Positions 1 through 4,741 of a stretch of 9,584 nt of DNA are shown here, piece after piece (the stretch's first letter is position 1; every line of letters begins with the position of its first letter). The translations under genes and the position numbers were made by a program. Below the pieces are notes generated by a model. That model was not told where the DNA came from. It did no database searches and saw nothing but the letters and a program-made list of their open reading frames with translations. The stretch comes from Bacillota bacterium (GTDB lineage Bacteria > Bacillota > Clostridia > Oscillospirales > Acutalibacteraceae). Location: NCBI GenBank assembly GCA_023401495.1, contig JAEXDU010000080.1:1-9584 (forward strand), read 5' to 3'.

Positions 1-241
1 TAAAGCGGTCGATGACGGTATTGACCTCCTGCTGGGCCTGCGGTTCCTCCCGGATGCCGAGCAGCACATCGGTGCTGACATGGAACATGCGGGCCAAACG
101 GGCCAAAAGCTCGCTGTCCGGCTCGCGCCGGCCCTGCTCATACATCCCTACTGCCGAGGCGGAAATCCCCAGGCGCTTTGCCAGCTCCGCCTGGGTCAGG
201 CCGTATTCTGTCCGTAGTTTTTTCAGTTCCACCGAAAACAT
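1..241 (-). CDS. XRE-family helix-turn-helix transcriptional regulator (N-terminal 80 residues; 3' part lies beyond the window)
   Basis: The protein begins MFSVELKKLRTEYGLTQAEL and continues through a complete HTH_3/Cro-CI type domain at residues 5-62. Recognisable parts are GLTQAELAKRLGISASAVGMYEQGRREPD, in which residues 27-40 form the recognition helix region, followed by the usual LARLARMFHVSTDVLLG tail. Such proteins are DNA-binding repressors that often control their own and a divergent gene. The frame runs off the left edge after residue 80, so any C-terminal oligomerisation or sensor domain is unseen. The ATG at 241 fits the family start and has a weak GGGTGAG upstream. The frame is also open further upstream, to an ATG at 361, but that codon lies inside the predicted -10 element, so I reject it. 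The gene is divergent from the 598-1117 operon and is a plausible regulator of it. Confidence 0.88.
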   Translation of the reverse strand, partial: MFSVELKKLRTEYGLTQAELAKRLGISASAVGMYEQGRREPDSELLARLARMFHVSTDVLLGIREEPQAQQEVNTVIDRF

Positions 242-317
242 AACGCTCACCCATTCCCCAATTTCACCCGTTCCGGCCGGGACGCACCTGCTCCAGGCGG
301 GCGGCACGCCAACCGCG

Positions 318-336
318 TAAACGGCTTTGCCGTTTA
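318..336. repeat. Perfect 8-bp inverted repeat in the xre leader
   Basis: TAAACGGC and GCCGTTTA are separated by TTT. The hairpin lies in the predicted 5' untranslated leader of the minus-strand XRE gene, about 80 bases before its start codon. There is no U-tract on either side, so it is not an intrinsic terminator. It could be an RNA stem or a repressor half-site pair. Confidence 0.6.
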
Positions 337-359
337 TGTCCGGAATCTTTGATGCGGCC

Positions 360-388
360 ATTCTACCACACACTCCGTGTTTTTTCAA
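360..388 (-). promoter_or_regulatory. Predicted promoter of the XRE gene
   Basis: On the minus strand, TTGAAA (388-383) is followed after 17 bases by TAGAAT (365-360), with a TGG extended -10 just before it. The expected start is near 353, giving a leader of about 110 bases before the ATG at 241. Confidence 0.6.
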
Positions 389-456
389 GAGCGAGTTTTC
401 AAATTTTCGCCCTGTCTATCGTCACTGTCCCATTTATCTCCCTGTGATCATTTTAT

Positions 457-470
457 CGAACATTTGTTTT
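457..470. promoter_or_regulatory. LexA/DinR-like (SOS) box
   Basis: The sequence CGAACATTTGTTTT matches the Bacillus subtilis LexA consensus CGAACRNRYGTTYC at 12 of 14 positions by hand count. It has the GAAC-N4-GTTT form that I recall for clostridial SOS boxes. It sits 9 bases upstream of the -35 element of the 598-1117 operon, in the divergent region shared with the XRE gene. The motif match is seen; LexA control is inference. Confidence 0.45.
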
Positions 471-479
471 ATATTTGTA

Positions 480-508
480 TTGAAGTTCGGGTATTGCTAT
501 GATATGAT
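480..508 (+). promoter_or_regulatory. Predicted promoter of the 598-1117 operon
   Basis: TTGAAG at 480-485 is followed after 17 bases by TATGAT at 503-508. The preceding TGA makes an extended -10. The predicted start is near 515, giving a leader of roughly 80 bases. Confidence 0.6.
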
Positions 509-597
509 AAAGCCTGACAAGCCCCGGTAATTCCATTCCACTCTGCCGCGCTTTGTCATTCAATCTACACAATTCGTGTATAAAAAGGAGAAATGAC

Positions 598-834
598 ATG
601 GATTATATGAGTTGGGGAGAAGAATACCTGGAAGAGGCGCGAGTGCTCAAAATCAGAATCGACTGTTTGCGCAAGCAGCTCAAAACCGCTACTCCCAATG
701 AGGCCAAAGAGCTGAACGAACGCATCACTCTGATGTATTCGATGTATCTGGACTGCCGCGAAACCGGGCGGCTGCTGCAAAGCTTCGCAAAAGAAAGGGG
801 GGCGCGCCGTGAAAAGGAAACGCTTATCTCTTGA
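598..834 (+). CDS. Small charged, largely helical protein, function unknown
   Basis: This encodes 78 residues, beginning MDYMSWGEEYLEEARVLKIR. The start is fixed by AAGGAG at 585-590 with 7 bases of spacing; an upstream in-frame start at 553 lacks such a site. The protein is rich in Glu, Arg, Lys and Leu, with no signal peptide or membrane segment. Two amphipathic stretches, roughly residues 8-28 and 34-68, suggest a helical hairpin or short coiled coil. I have an impression, not a verified match, that similar MDYM-W-EY proteins occur next to small sigma-like genes in Oscillospiraceae. The last 26 bases overlap the start of the sigma-like gene, whose ribosome site (AAAGGGGGG) lies inside this reading frame. 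Translational coupling and a joint role, for example as a partner or anti-sigma-like protein, are therefore plausible. Function is unassigned. Confidence 0.8.
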   Translation: MDYMSWGEEYLEEARVLKIRIDCLRKQLKTATPNEAKELNERITLMYSMYLDCRETGRLLQSFAKERGARREKETLIS

Positions 835-1117
835 TCAGTTCACAGAGGGCCTTGCCGGGGTTCAGGAGTACCTTCGCCAGGGGGAATCGACAGATACGGA
901 ATACCGCCGCATACTGCATACACTGCGCCGCGCCATGGAGGGCGAGCTCACCGACCGCCAACGCCAGTGCGTACAGCTCTGTTTCTTTGAGGGCCTTACC
1001 GCGCGGCAGGCGGCACAGGAGCTTTGCATTCACGAATCGACCGTCAGCCGGCACCTGAAAAAGGCGCGGCAGAGGCTGGGGCGCGTGCTCCTCTACTCGT
1101 TCGACCGGCTGGAATAA
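809..1117 (+). CDS. Sigma-70 region 4-like helix-turn-helix protein
   Basis: This encodes 102 residues from a GTG start at 809, preceded by AAAGGGGGG. The C-terminal half (about residues 46-96) reads LTDRQRQCVQLCFFEGLTARQAAQEL, then a recognition helix in IHESTVSRHLKKARQRL. This is the typical sigma region 4/LuxR-like helix-turn-helix layout. There is no region 2, so it cannot act as a complete sigma factor. It resembles the stand-alone sigma-4-like regulators found in clostridial chromosomes and in phage or conjugative elements (ArpU/RinA-like late regulators are one comparison). The N-terminal 45 residues are charged and unassigned. It overlaps the upstream small gene by 26 bases and ends two bases before the tRNA promoter -35 box. 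The DNA-binding call is firm; the target is unknown. Confidence 0.8.
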   Translation: MKRKRLSLDQFTEGLAGVQEYLRQGESTDTEYRRILHTLRRAMEGELTDRQRQCVQLCFFEGLTARQAAQELCIHESTVSRHLKKARQRLGRVLLYSFDRLE

Positions 1118-1119
1118 TG

Positions 1120-1148
1120 TTGACAAACGCTCTGTCCTGCTGTAAAAT
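1120..1148 (+). promoter_or_regulatory. Strong predicted promoter of tRNA-Arg
   Basis: Consensus TTGACA at 1120-1125 is followed after exactly 17 bases by TAAAAT at 1143-1148. The predicted start is near 1155, about 40 bases before the mature tRNA. Confidence 0.75.
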
Positions 1149-1179
1149 GAAACAGCTAATCGCCCCGCAGGACAGAGCG
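1128..1179. repeat. Perfect 13-bp inverted repeat bracketing the tRNA promoter -10 and start site
   Basis: CGCTCTGTCCTGC (1128-1140) and GCAGGACAGAGCG (1167-1179) are exact reverse complements, 26 bases apart. The left arm fills the -35/-10 spacer. The right arm lies about 12-24 bases downstream of the expected start. The centre of symmetry (1153-1154) is the expected start site itself. A tRNA promoter does not need this; it could be an operator or a cruciform. Confidence 0.85.
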
Positions 1180-1194
1180 GATAATTTTATATTT

Positions 1195-1271
1195 GTCCCC
1201 GTAGCTCAGCTGGATAGAGCGTTCGCCTCCTAAGCGAAAGGCCGTGCGTTCAAATCGCGCCGGGGACGCCA
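1195..1271 (+). tRNA. tRNA-Arg, anticodon CCU (reads AGG)
   Basis: All arms can be folded by eye. The acceptor stem is GTCCCCG (1195-1201) with CGGGGAC (1261-1267). The D stem is GCTC/GAGC (1204-1207 with 1217-1220). The anticodon stem is TTCGC/GCGAA around the loop CTCCTAA, giving anticodon CCT at 1229-1231. The T stem is GTGCG/CGCGC, with one G-U pair, around loop TTCAAAT. The discriminator is G1268 and CCA is encoded at 1269-1271. It appears intact. tRNA-Arg genes are frequent attachment sites for integrative elements, but no integrase is visible here. Confidence 0.97.
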
Positions 1272-1296
1272 GCAGCATGATGCTGCACCCAAATCG

Positions 1297-1326
1297 CGCT
1301 CTTCACCTTGGTGGGGAGCGTTTTGT
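1297..1326 (+). terminator. Intrinsic terminator after tRNA-Arg
   Basis: An 11-bp stem pairs CGCTCTTCACC with GGTGGGGAGCG, with two G-U pairs and a tight loop, followed by TTTTGTTCT. It lies 25 bases after the tRNA CCA. A short 15-base inverted repeat, GCAGCAT-G-ATGCTGC, lies between the two. Confidence 0.7.
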
Positions 1327-1375
1327 TCTATTCACGCGTTATCACTTGTATCTATTTTGTACTAATGACACAGGT

Positions 1376-1418
1376 AAATAAAAAACCTGTTTTTTACGAA
1401 AGGAAAAGGCAGGTTTTT
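1376..1418 (-). terminator. Terminator-like hairpin (minus direction, possibly bidirectional)
   Basis: On the minus strand AAAAACCTG and CAGGTTTTT pair and are followed by a T-rich tail reading TTTTTTATTT. The first arm begins 7 bases after the stop codon of the small minus-strand frame at 1425-1517. On the plus strand, a competing stem ACAGGT (1370-1375) with ACCTGT (1385-1390) is followed by TTTTT and shares the same central segment. The two folds are mutually exclusive. Confidence 0.6.
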
Positions 1419-1424
1419 GCTATT

Positions 1425-1517
1425 TCACGATACAAACGCAAGAATCAGGATCACAAGCAGTTTCAAACCGACTAAAAGCAGCAAAAGGCATGCACCTGCC
1501 TTTTGCCGCTTTTTCAA
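1425..1517 (-). CDS. Possible 30-residue hydrophobic peptide (type I toxin-like), uncertain
   Basis: On the minus strand a TTG at 1517, preceded by AGAGGT with short spacing, opens a frame reading MKKRQKAGACLLLLLVGLKL then LVILILAFVS. The form is a basic N-terminus, one membrane-spanning segment (residues 7-29) and a short tail. This is the architecture of small membrane peptides, including the toxins of type I toxin-antitoxin systems, but I recognise no family. Supporting points are the ribosome-site-like sequence and a terminator-like hairpin 7 bases after the stop. A strong hairpin (1474-1513) overlaps the first third of the coding region and could hinder translation. Against it: a TTG start, no clear promoter upstream, and a length at which chance frames are common. 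It could also be a by-product of T-rich, hairpin-forming non-coding DNA. Confidence 0.35.
   Translation of the reverse strand: MKKRQKAGACLLLLLVGLKLLVILILAFVS
1474..1515. repeat. Long near-perfect hairpin with U-tract
   Basis: AAAAGC-A-GCAAAAGGCA and TGCCTTTTGC-C-GCTTTT pair over 16 bases with a single A/C mismatch and the loop TGCACC. On the plus strand it ends in TTTTTC and would work as an intrinsic terminator. On the minus strand it covers the 5' part of the possible small peptide gene. No plus-strand gene directly precedes it. The rest of the stretch from 1518 to 1692 is AT-rich and I see no gene or RNA in it. Confidence 0.7.
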
Positions 1518-1692
1518 TTTACCTCTAAAGTATGCGATGCGAAACTTTTTATGGATCAGAAAGAGAGATTAAAATCATGTACATATATCCAATCGGCTTT
1601 CTTCAAAAGCGATAACTTGCAAGCAAAGAATATCCGTGCCTATTTAAGTTAACCTTCCATATGATTATGATAACAGCTTCTCGAAAATTTTG

Positions 1693-1721
1693 TTGACACG
1701 GACGCAAAATGGCGTTATTGT
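1693..1721 (+). promoter_or_regulatory. Predicted promoter of the cyclase-marR operon
   Basis: Consensus TTGACA at 1693-1698 is followed after 17 bases by TATTGT at 1716-1721. The expected start is near 1729, inside the palindrome at 1724-1741. Confidence 0.6.
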
Positions 1722-1723
1722 AA

Positions 1724-1741
1724 TTGTATCCTAGGACACAA
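1724..1741. promoter_or_regulatory. Operator-like palindrome, candidate MarR binding site
   Basis: TTGTATCCTAGGACACAA is an 18-base palindrome with 8 of 9 pairs matching and TCCTAGGA at its core. It begins 2 bases after the -10 element and covers the start site. That is the usual position and size for a MarR dimer site, and a MarR gene is the second gene of the operon, so autoregulation is the simplest reading. Confidence 0.55.
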
Positions 1742-1756
1742 AAGGAGCGTGATCGT

Positions 1757-2320
1757 ATGTATATCGATATTACGACAAAGATAACACCGAAAATAATCAA
1801 AGACGCACAGGGGAATGAGATGAAAGCGCTGACCGGTCATCTTGGAACGCATTTTGATGTCATGAATAAAGAATTTCCGCTGGAATACCTGAAGAAGACA
1901 GCGGTTATTTTTGATGTGAGAAGTGTGAGAGAACGAGATATCAGTACAAAAGATATCGATCTGGATCAGATTCAGGAGCAGATGTTTGTCATTTTCCATA
2001 CCGGATTCATAGAAGACGAAGGGTATGGTACAGAAAAATATTTTAAAGAGCATCCGCAGCTTTCAGATGAATTGATTGATGTTCTTCTGGGAAAAAAGGT
2101 ATCCATGATCGGCATTGACTTTGCAGGGGTACGCAGGGGAAAAGAGCACACGCCCAAGGATCAGTACTGTGCGGACAGGGGAGTTTTTATTATCGAGAAC
2201 CTGTGCAACCTTGGGGAAGCTTTGCGTAATGAGGCACAGGTTAAAATGACTGCATATACCTTCCCGGTAAATTATGCGGAAATGACGGGCCTTCCTTGCA
2301 GGGTTGTTTTGGAGGTGTAA
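1757..2320 (+). CDS. Cyclase family / kynurenine formamidase-like metal-dependent hydrolase
   Basis: This encodes 187 residues. The ATG at 1757 follows AAAGGAG with 9 bases of spacing; a TTG at 1724 in the same frame lies in the operator and is rejected. The family signature is H28-L-G-T-H32-F-D34, the metal-binding HxGTHxD motif of the cyclase/arylformamidase superfamily. Other matches are TGF...YGTEKYFKEHPQLS (82-103), the GID-FAG segment (119-124) and a C-terminal H131 plus VFIIENLCNL (143-152), where E147 is in the position of the second metal-site acid. The canonical motif continues HxDxPxH, whereas here it is HFDVMNKEFP, so the third histidine region differs. The enzyme probably hydrolyses a cyclic or formyl amide in the cytoplasm; the substrate is unknown. 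It is directly followed by its likely regulator. Confidence 0.82.
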   Translation: MYIDITTKITPKIIKDAQGNEMKALTGHLGTHFDVMNKEFPLEYLKKTAVIFDVRSVRERDISTKDIDLDQIQEQMFVIFHTGFIEDEGYGTEKYFKEHPQLSDELIDVLLGKKVSMIGIDFAGVRRGKEHTPKDQYCADRGVFIIENLCNLGEALRNEAQVKMTAYTFPVNYAEMTGLPCRVVLEV

Positions 2321-2800
2321 ATGTTGCCGGAAGGGTATCGTGAATTGCTGGATCAGTTTGCCGAATACTTAGAGAAGCAAGAAATGCTTTCAAGACTGAC
2401 TGAGGCGGATTTTCTGCATGGATACAGTTATGCGGAAATCCACTGTATCGGTATGATTGGGGAGATGGAAAATCCAACTGCCTCTAAGATCGCAGAACGG
2501 ATGAAGATGACCAGAAGCGCGATCAGTAAGATGACAAAAAGGCAAATCAAGGCAAAACTGGTTGAAAAGTATTCCCTGGATACGAACAAAAAAGAGGTGT
2601 ATTTCAGACTAACGGAAGCGGGATGGAAATTATATCAAGAGCATGAAAACAGGCATAGGCTTTGGGAACAGAGAGATACGGAATTCTTTCAATACCATTC
2701 GGCAGAAGAGCTGCACAGAGTACTCCAATTCATGAAGGAATTTAATCAGTACCTGAGAGTGCAGATAGAGAAAATAAACAAGCAGCAAGTTACCGGCTGA
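2321..2800 (+). CDS. MarR-family transcriptional regulator
   Basis: This encodes 159 residues. The ATG follows the cyclase stop codon with no gap, and GGAGGTG lies 5 bases upstream inside the cyclase frame, so the genes are translationally coupled. The winged helix-turn-helix spans about residues 36-102: HCIGMIGEMENPTASKIAER (41-60) leads into recognition helix TRSAISKMTKRQIKAKLVEK (64-83), and the wing is DTNKKEVYFRLTEAG (87-101). Long N- and C-terminal helices (1-30 and 102-155) form the expected dimer interface. MarR proteins usually repress their own operon and release DNA on binding an aromatic or oxidant ligand. The palindrome at 1724-1741 is its probable site. The ligand may be a substrate of the cyclase. 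Confidence 0.92.
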   Translation: MLPEGYRELLDQFAEYLEKQEMLSRLTEADFLHGYSYAEIHCIGMIGEMENPTASKIAERMKMTRSAISKMTKRQIKAKLVEKYSLDTNKKEVYFRLTEAGWKLYQEHENRHRLWEQRDTEFFQYHSAEELHRVLQFMKEFNQYLRVQIEKINKQQVTG

Positions 2801-2865
2801 AAATTGAAATTTTGCTTTGACGAAGGCATTCTTCAAAAAATCTTTTTCCACTATTGCTCCAAAAG

Positions 2866-2900
2866 GCCTGCAAAGCACTTATTGCTTCGCGGACTTTTTT
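2866..2900 (+). terminator. Intrinsic terminator of the cyclase-marR operon
   Basis: The stem GCAAAGCA/TGCTTCGC around CTTAT has one A-C mismatch and extends with CT/GG pairs. It is followed by TTTTTT at 2895-2900. It lies 66 bases after the marR stop. Confidence 0.7.
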
Positions 2901-3071
2901 GTTATGGAACATATTCCCCAGCCTCGCTTGCCCGGGAATTCCTGTTTCTAAAAATCATAAGTTTTCAAATCATTCAAATATTATCGTTACTCCCTTTTGC
3001 TGTTCATGCAAATCTATCGTCTCCACACAGTCGAATCCTGCTATTCCGCAAACTGATTTCATGTTATTCGA
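2901..3071. other. Intergenic stretch without a supported gene
   Basis: The only structure seen is an imperfect inverted repeat at 2906-2948. ATTCCC (2913-2918) faces GGGAAT (2934-2939), flanked by GGAACA and TGTTTC. A minus-strand frame ending at 2970 is open for about 60 codons through the rpiR promoter. It has only an internal ATG at 3062 and no ribosome site, so I do not call it. Confidence 0.5.
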
Positions 3072-3100
3072 TTGACAAAATAGATCATCAATTATAAAAT
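3072..3100 (+). promoter_or_regulatory. Predicted promoter of the rpiR-type gene
   Basis: Consensus TTGACA at 3072-3077 is followed after 17 bases by TAAAAT at 3095-3100, within very AT-rich DNA. The expected start is near 3107. Confidence 0.65.
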
Positions 3101-3138
3101 AAAGAATATCATACAGATTATGGATAAGGTGTAAATAT

Positions 3139-4014
3139 ATGGAAGAATCTGCCCTTAATCAGATTATTCGAGTAAAAGACCGTCTTTCCAAAAAGCAGCG
3201 TGTGCTTTGTGAATATATCGTATTAAACTACAATCAGGTCATTACGATGTCCGTAGCGGAGTTAGCGAAAAATGCAGGCGTAGGAACCACAACGGTTATG
3301 CGCCTGATCAAAGAGCTGAATTACGAATCCTACCAGGAATTCAAAAAAGCGCTTGTGGAAGATACCATTATCCGCACCACCGAAATTTATTCCAATATGA
3401 AGCAGTCCCTGCTTGCACACCCTAAAAATGAAAAAAACACGCTGACTACCATCATGCAGATGCTCAACCGCATTGCATCCGACTTGATGGGCAGCGTAAA
3501 CACGCAGCAGTTTGAAAAGTCCGTTCAAATGCTGCTTGACGCAGAACACATTTTTCTGTTGGGCTTTCGCAGCAGTTATGCAGTCGCCAAATATTTTGAA
3601 GACTCCGTACACATCTTCTCCAGAAAAGTCATGCAGCTTTCGGACACACAGGAATATTTATATGACTATATTTTGCACATGAAGCCGACAGACGTTCTGT
3701 TTGTGATTTCGGAATGGCCGTGCACACAAAAAACGGTGGATTTTGCGTATTTATGCCATAAAAATGGGATTCCGATTGTACTGGTTACCAATACGTTGCT
3801 CAGCCCCATGGCAAAATACGCCGACGCCACGATTTCAACAAACGTGGTCAGCTCACGCGCTGGACGGCTTCCATCCATGCTGGTAATCGAAGCGTTGGTG
3901 CAGGAACTTGGACGCAGAACCGCGCCGCAATCGATCGAAATGCTCGATTCTTTGCAGACCGTGCTGACTGAAAATCAAATTGTTCTGTATCACGATAAAG
4001 ACATCAATAAATGA
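3139..4014 (+). CDS. RpiR/MurR-family transcriptional regulator with SIS domain
   Basis: This encodes 291 residues; the ATG at 3139 has AAGGTG 7 bases upstream. The N-terminal HTH_6 domain (about 5-78) reads SKKQRVLCEYIVLNYNQVIT, then SVAELAKNAGVGTTTVMRLI (38-57) and NYESYQEFKK, all typical of RpiR. The SIS domain spans about 130-255, with IFLLGFRSSYAVAKYFEDSV (138-157), DVLFVI (185-190) and GIPIVLVTNTLLSPMAKYAD (210-229). These regulators sense phosphorylated sugars or related metabolites and control catabolic genes. The segment that normally reads ISxSGxT and grips the phosphate is ISEWPCTQKT here (190-199), so the ligand may differ. The gene stands alone between its own promoter and terminator. 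Nothing adjacent and co-oriented identifies its target. Confidence 0.92.
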   Translation: MEESALNQIIRVKDRLSKKQRVLCEYIVLNYNQVITMSVAELAKNAGVGTTTVMRLIKELNYESYQEFKKALVEDTIIRTTEIYSNMKQSLLAHPKNEKNTLTTIMQMLNRIASDLMGSVNTQQFEKSVQMLLDAEHIFLLGFRSSYAVAKYFEDSVHIFSRKVMQLSDTQEYLYDYILHMKPTDVLFVISEWPCTQKTVDFAYLCHKNGIPIVLVTNTLLSPMAKYADATISTNVVSSRAGRLPSMLVIEALVQELGRRTAPQSIEMLDSLQTVLTENQIVLYHDKDINK

Positions 4015-4122
4015 ATTGCGATTTATCAAAAGCATTTGGCGGATATCGGAGTGCAGAAACACCCGCAGATATTAGATCCGCGCTCATCGGTATTGATACC
4101 TAAACTTGTAATCCTACCTAAT

Positions 4123-4157
4123 AAAAAGCCGGCCCTCTTTCAGGGTCGGCTTTTTTT
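4123..4157. terminator. Bidirectional terminator between convergent units
   Basis: The 9-bp stem GCCGGCCCT/AGGGTCGGC has one G-U pair and the loop CTTTC. A five-base A run precedes it and seven T's follow. It can end both the rpiR transcript and the minus-strand padR-ferredoxin-flavodoxin transcript, which stops at 4240. Confidence 0.85.
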
Positions 4158-4239
4158 CATGAATCACAGAATCATTCCGTCAGTTTATACACAAAAACAG
4201 CCGGCAGCAAATTTGCAGCAGACAATCGGGCACGGCAAG

Positions 4240-4719
4240 TCAAATCGTCAGTCCCTCTGCCCACTTGGCAGCTCTTAAAGAGTTTTCCCCCGGCTTTCTC
4301 TTTGGCTCTACAAAATCAATTTCACCGAGGAACTCATTCCCGGGGAGCGCTTTCTTCAGCTTGGTGAAGCACTTTTCGGCTCCACCCCCTCCATGGCTGG
4401 CGAACAGATCAATCCGCTTCCCAGAGATTTCAGATTGGCTGACAAAGCTTTTGATCGGCGGCGCAAATGATCCGGCCCAAACAGGCGTTCCGATGATTAT
4501 GGTATCATACCGGTTCAAATCGATGCGCTCGTTTGTCAGTCCCGGCTCCTCACCGAAAATAACGCTCTTCCCTCCCCAAAAATATTTGCGGAATCCTTCT
4601 GTTGGGTACTCCTTGCTTGTTTTTAACTCGACGACATCGGCGTTTATTGTGTCAGCAATCTTTTCCGCGATCATTTTTGTGTTGCCGTTAAACGAAAAAT
4701 ATACCACCAGAGTGCTCAT
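4240..4719 (-). CDS. Flavodoxin-family FMN protein
   Basis: This encodes 159 residues. I chose the ATG at 4719, 7 bases after AAGGAG; another ATG at 4725 is too close to that site, and the longer frame runs back into the upstream gene. The FMN phosphate loop is SFNGNT (9-14) after VVYF, matching the family pattern SxTGNT with Asn for Thr. GTPVWAGSFAPP (78-89) supplies the tryptophan loop that covers the flavin, and LFASHGGGGAE (105-115) the second ring-binding loop. The length fits a short-chain single-domain flavodoxin without other domains. It would act as a soluble one- or two-electron carrier. It is the last gene of the padR operon, 22 bases after the ferredoxin-like membrane protein, which is its likely redox partner. 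Confidence 0.9.
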   Translation of the reverse strand: MSTLVVYFSFNGNTKMIAEKIADTINADVVELKTSKEYPTEGFRKYFWGGKSVIFGEEPGLTNERIDLNRYDTIIIGTPVWAGSFAPPIKSFVSQSEISGKRIDLFASHGGGGAEKCFTKLKKALPGNEFLGEIDFVEPKRKPGENSLRAAKWAEGLTI

Positions 4720-4741
4720 AGTCATTCTCCTTTTCCGTATG

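Noticed and set aside
12..320. Plus-strand open frame of 102 codons
   Set aside because: It is the antisense shadow of the XRE gene and its leader; the minus strand encodes a clear helix-turn-helix.
242..361. Possible 40-residue N-terminal extension of the XRE protein
   Set aside because: The frame is open, but the ATG at 361 lies in the predicted -10 box and the extension has no family match; the start at 241 fits HTH_3 proteins.
1024..1233. Plus-strand frame running through the sigma-like gene end into the tRNA
   Set aside because: It overlaps a real gene in another frame and a complete tRNA.
1195..1271. tRNA as proven attachment site of an integrative element
   Set aside because: No integrase, no second copy of the tRNA 3' end and no mobility gene are visible in the window; only a 10-base repeat hints at it.
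1365..1475. Plus-strand 36-codon frame MTQVNKKPVFYERKRQ...
   Set aside because: No ribosome binding site precedes it and it is threaded through terminator-like hairpins.
2804..3097. Plus-strand frame of 97 codons after marR
   Set aside because: It spans an intrinsic terminator and the rpiR promoter, has no ribosome site and has a composition unlike a protein.
2970..3165. Minus-strand frame open for about 60 codons, ending in MKSVCGIAGFDCVETIDLHE and then QQKGVTIIFE
   Set aside because: The composition looks protein-like, but there is no ribosome site, the only ATG is internal (3062), and it covers the rpiR promoter and start codon. A gene remnant cannot be excluded.
4207..4216. Palindrome GCAAATTTGC downstream of the flavodoxin gene
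   Set aside because: Only 10 bases, in AT-rich 3' untranslated DNA, with no promoter; chance is likely.
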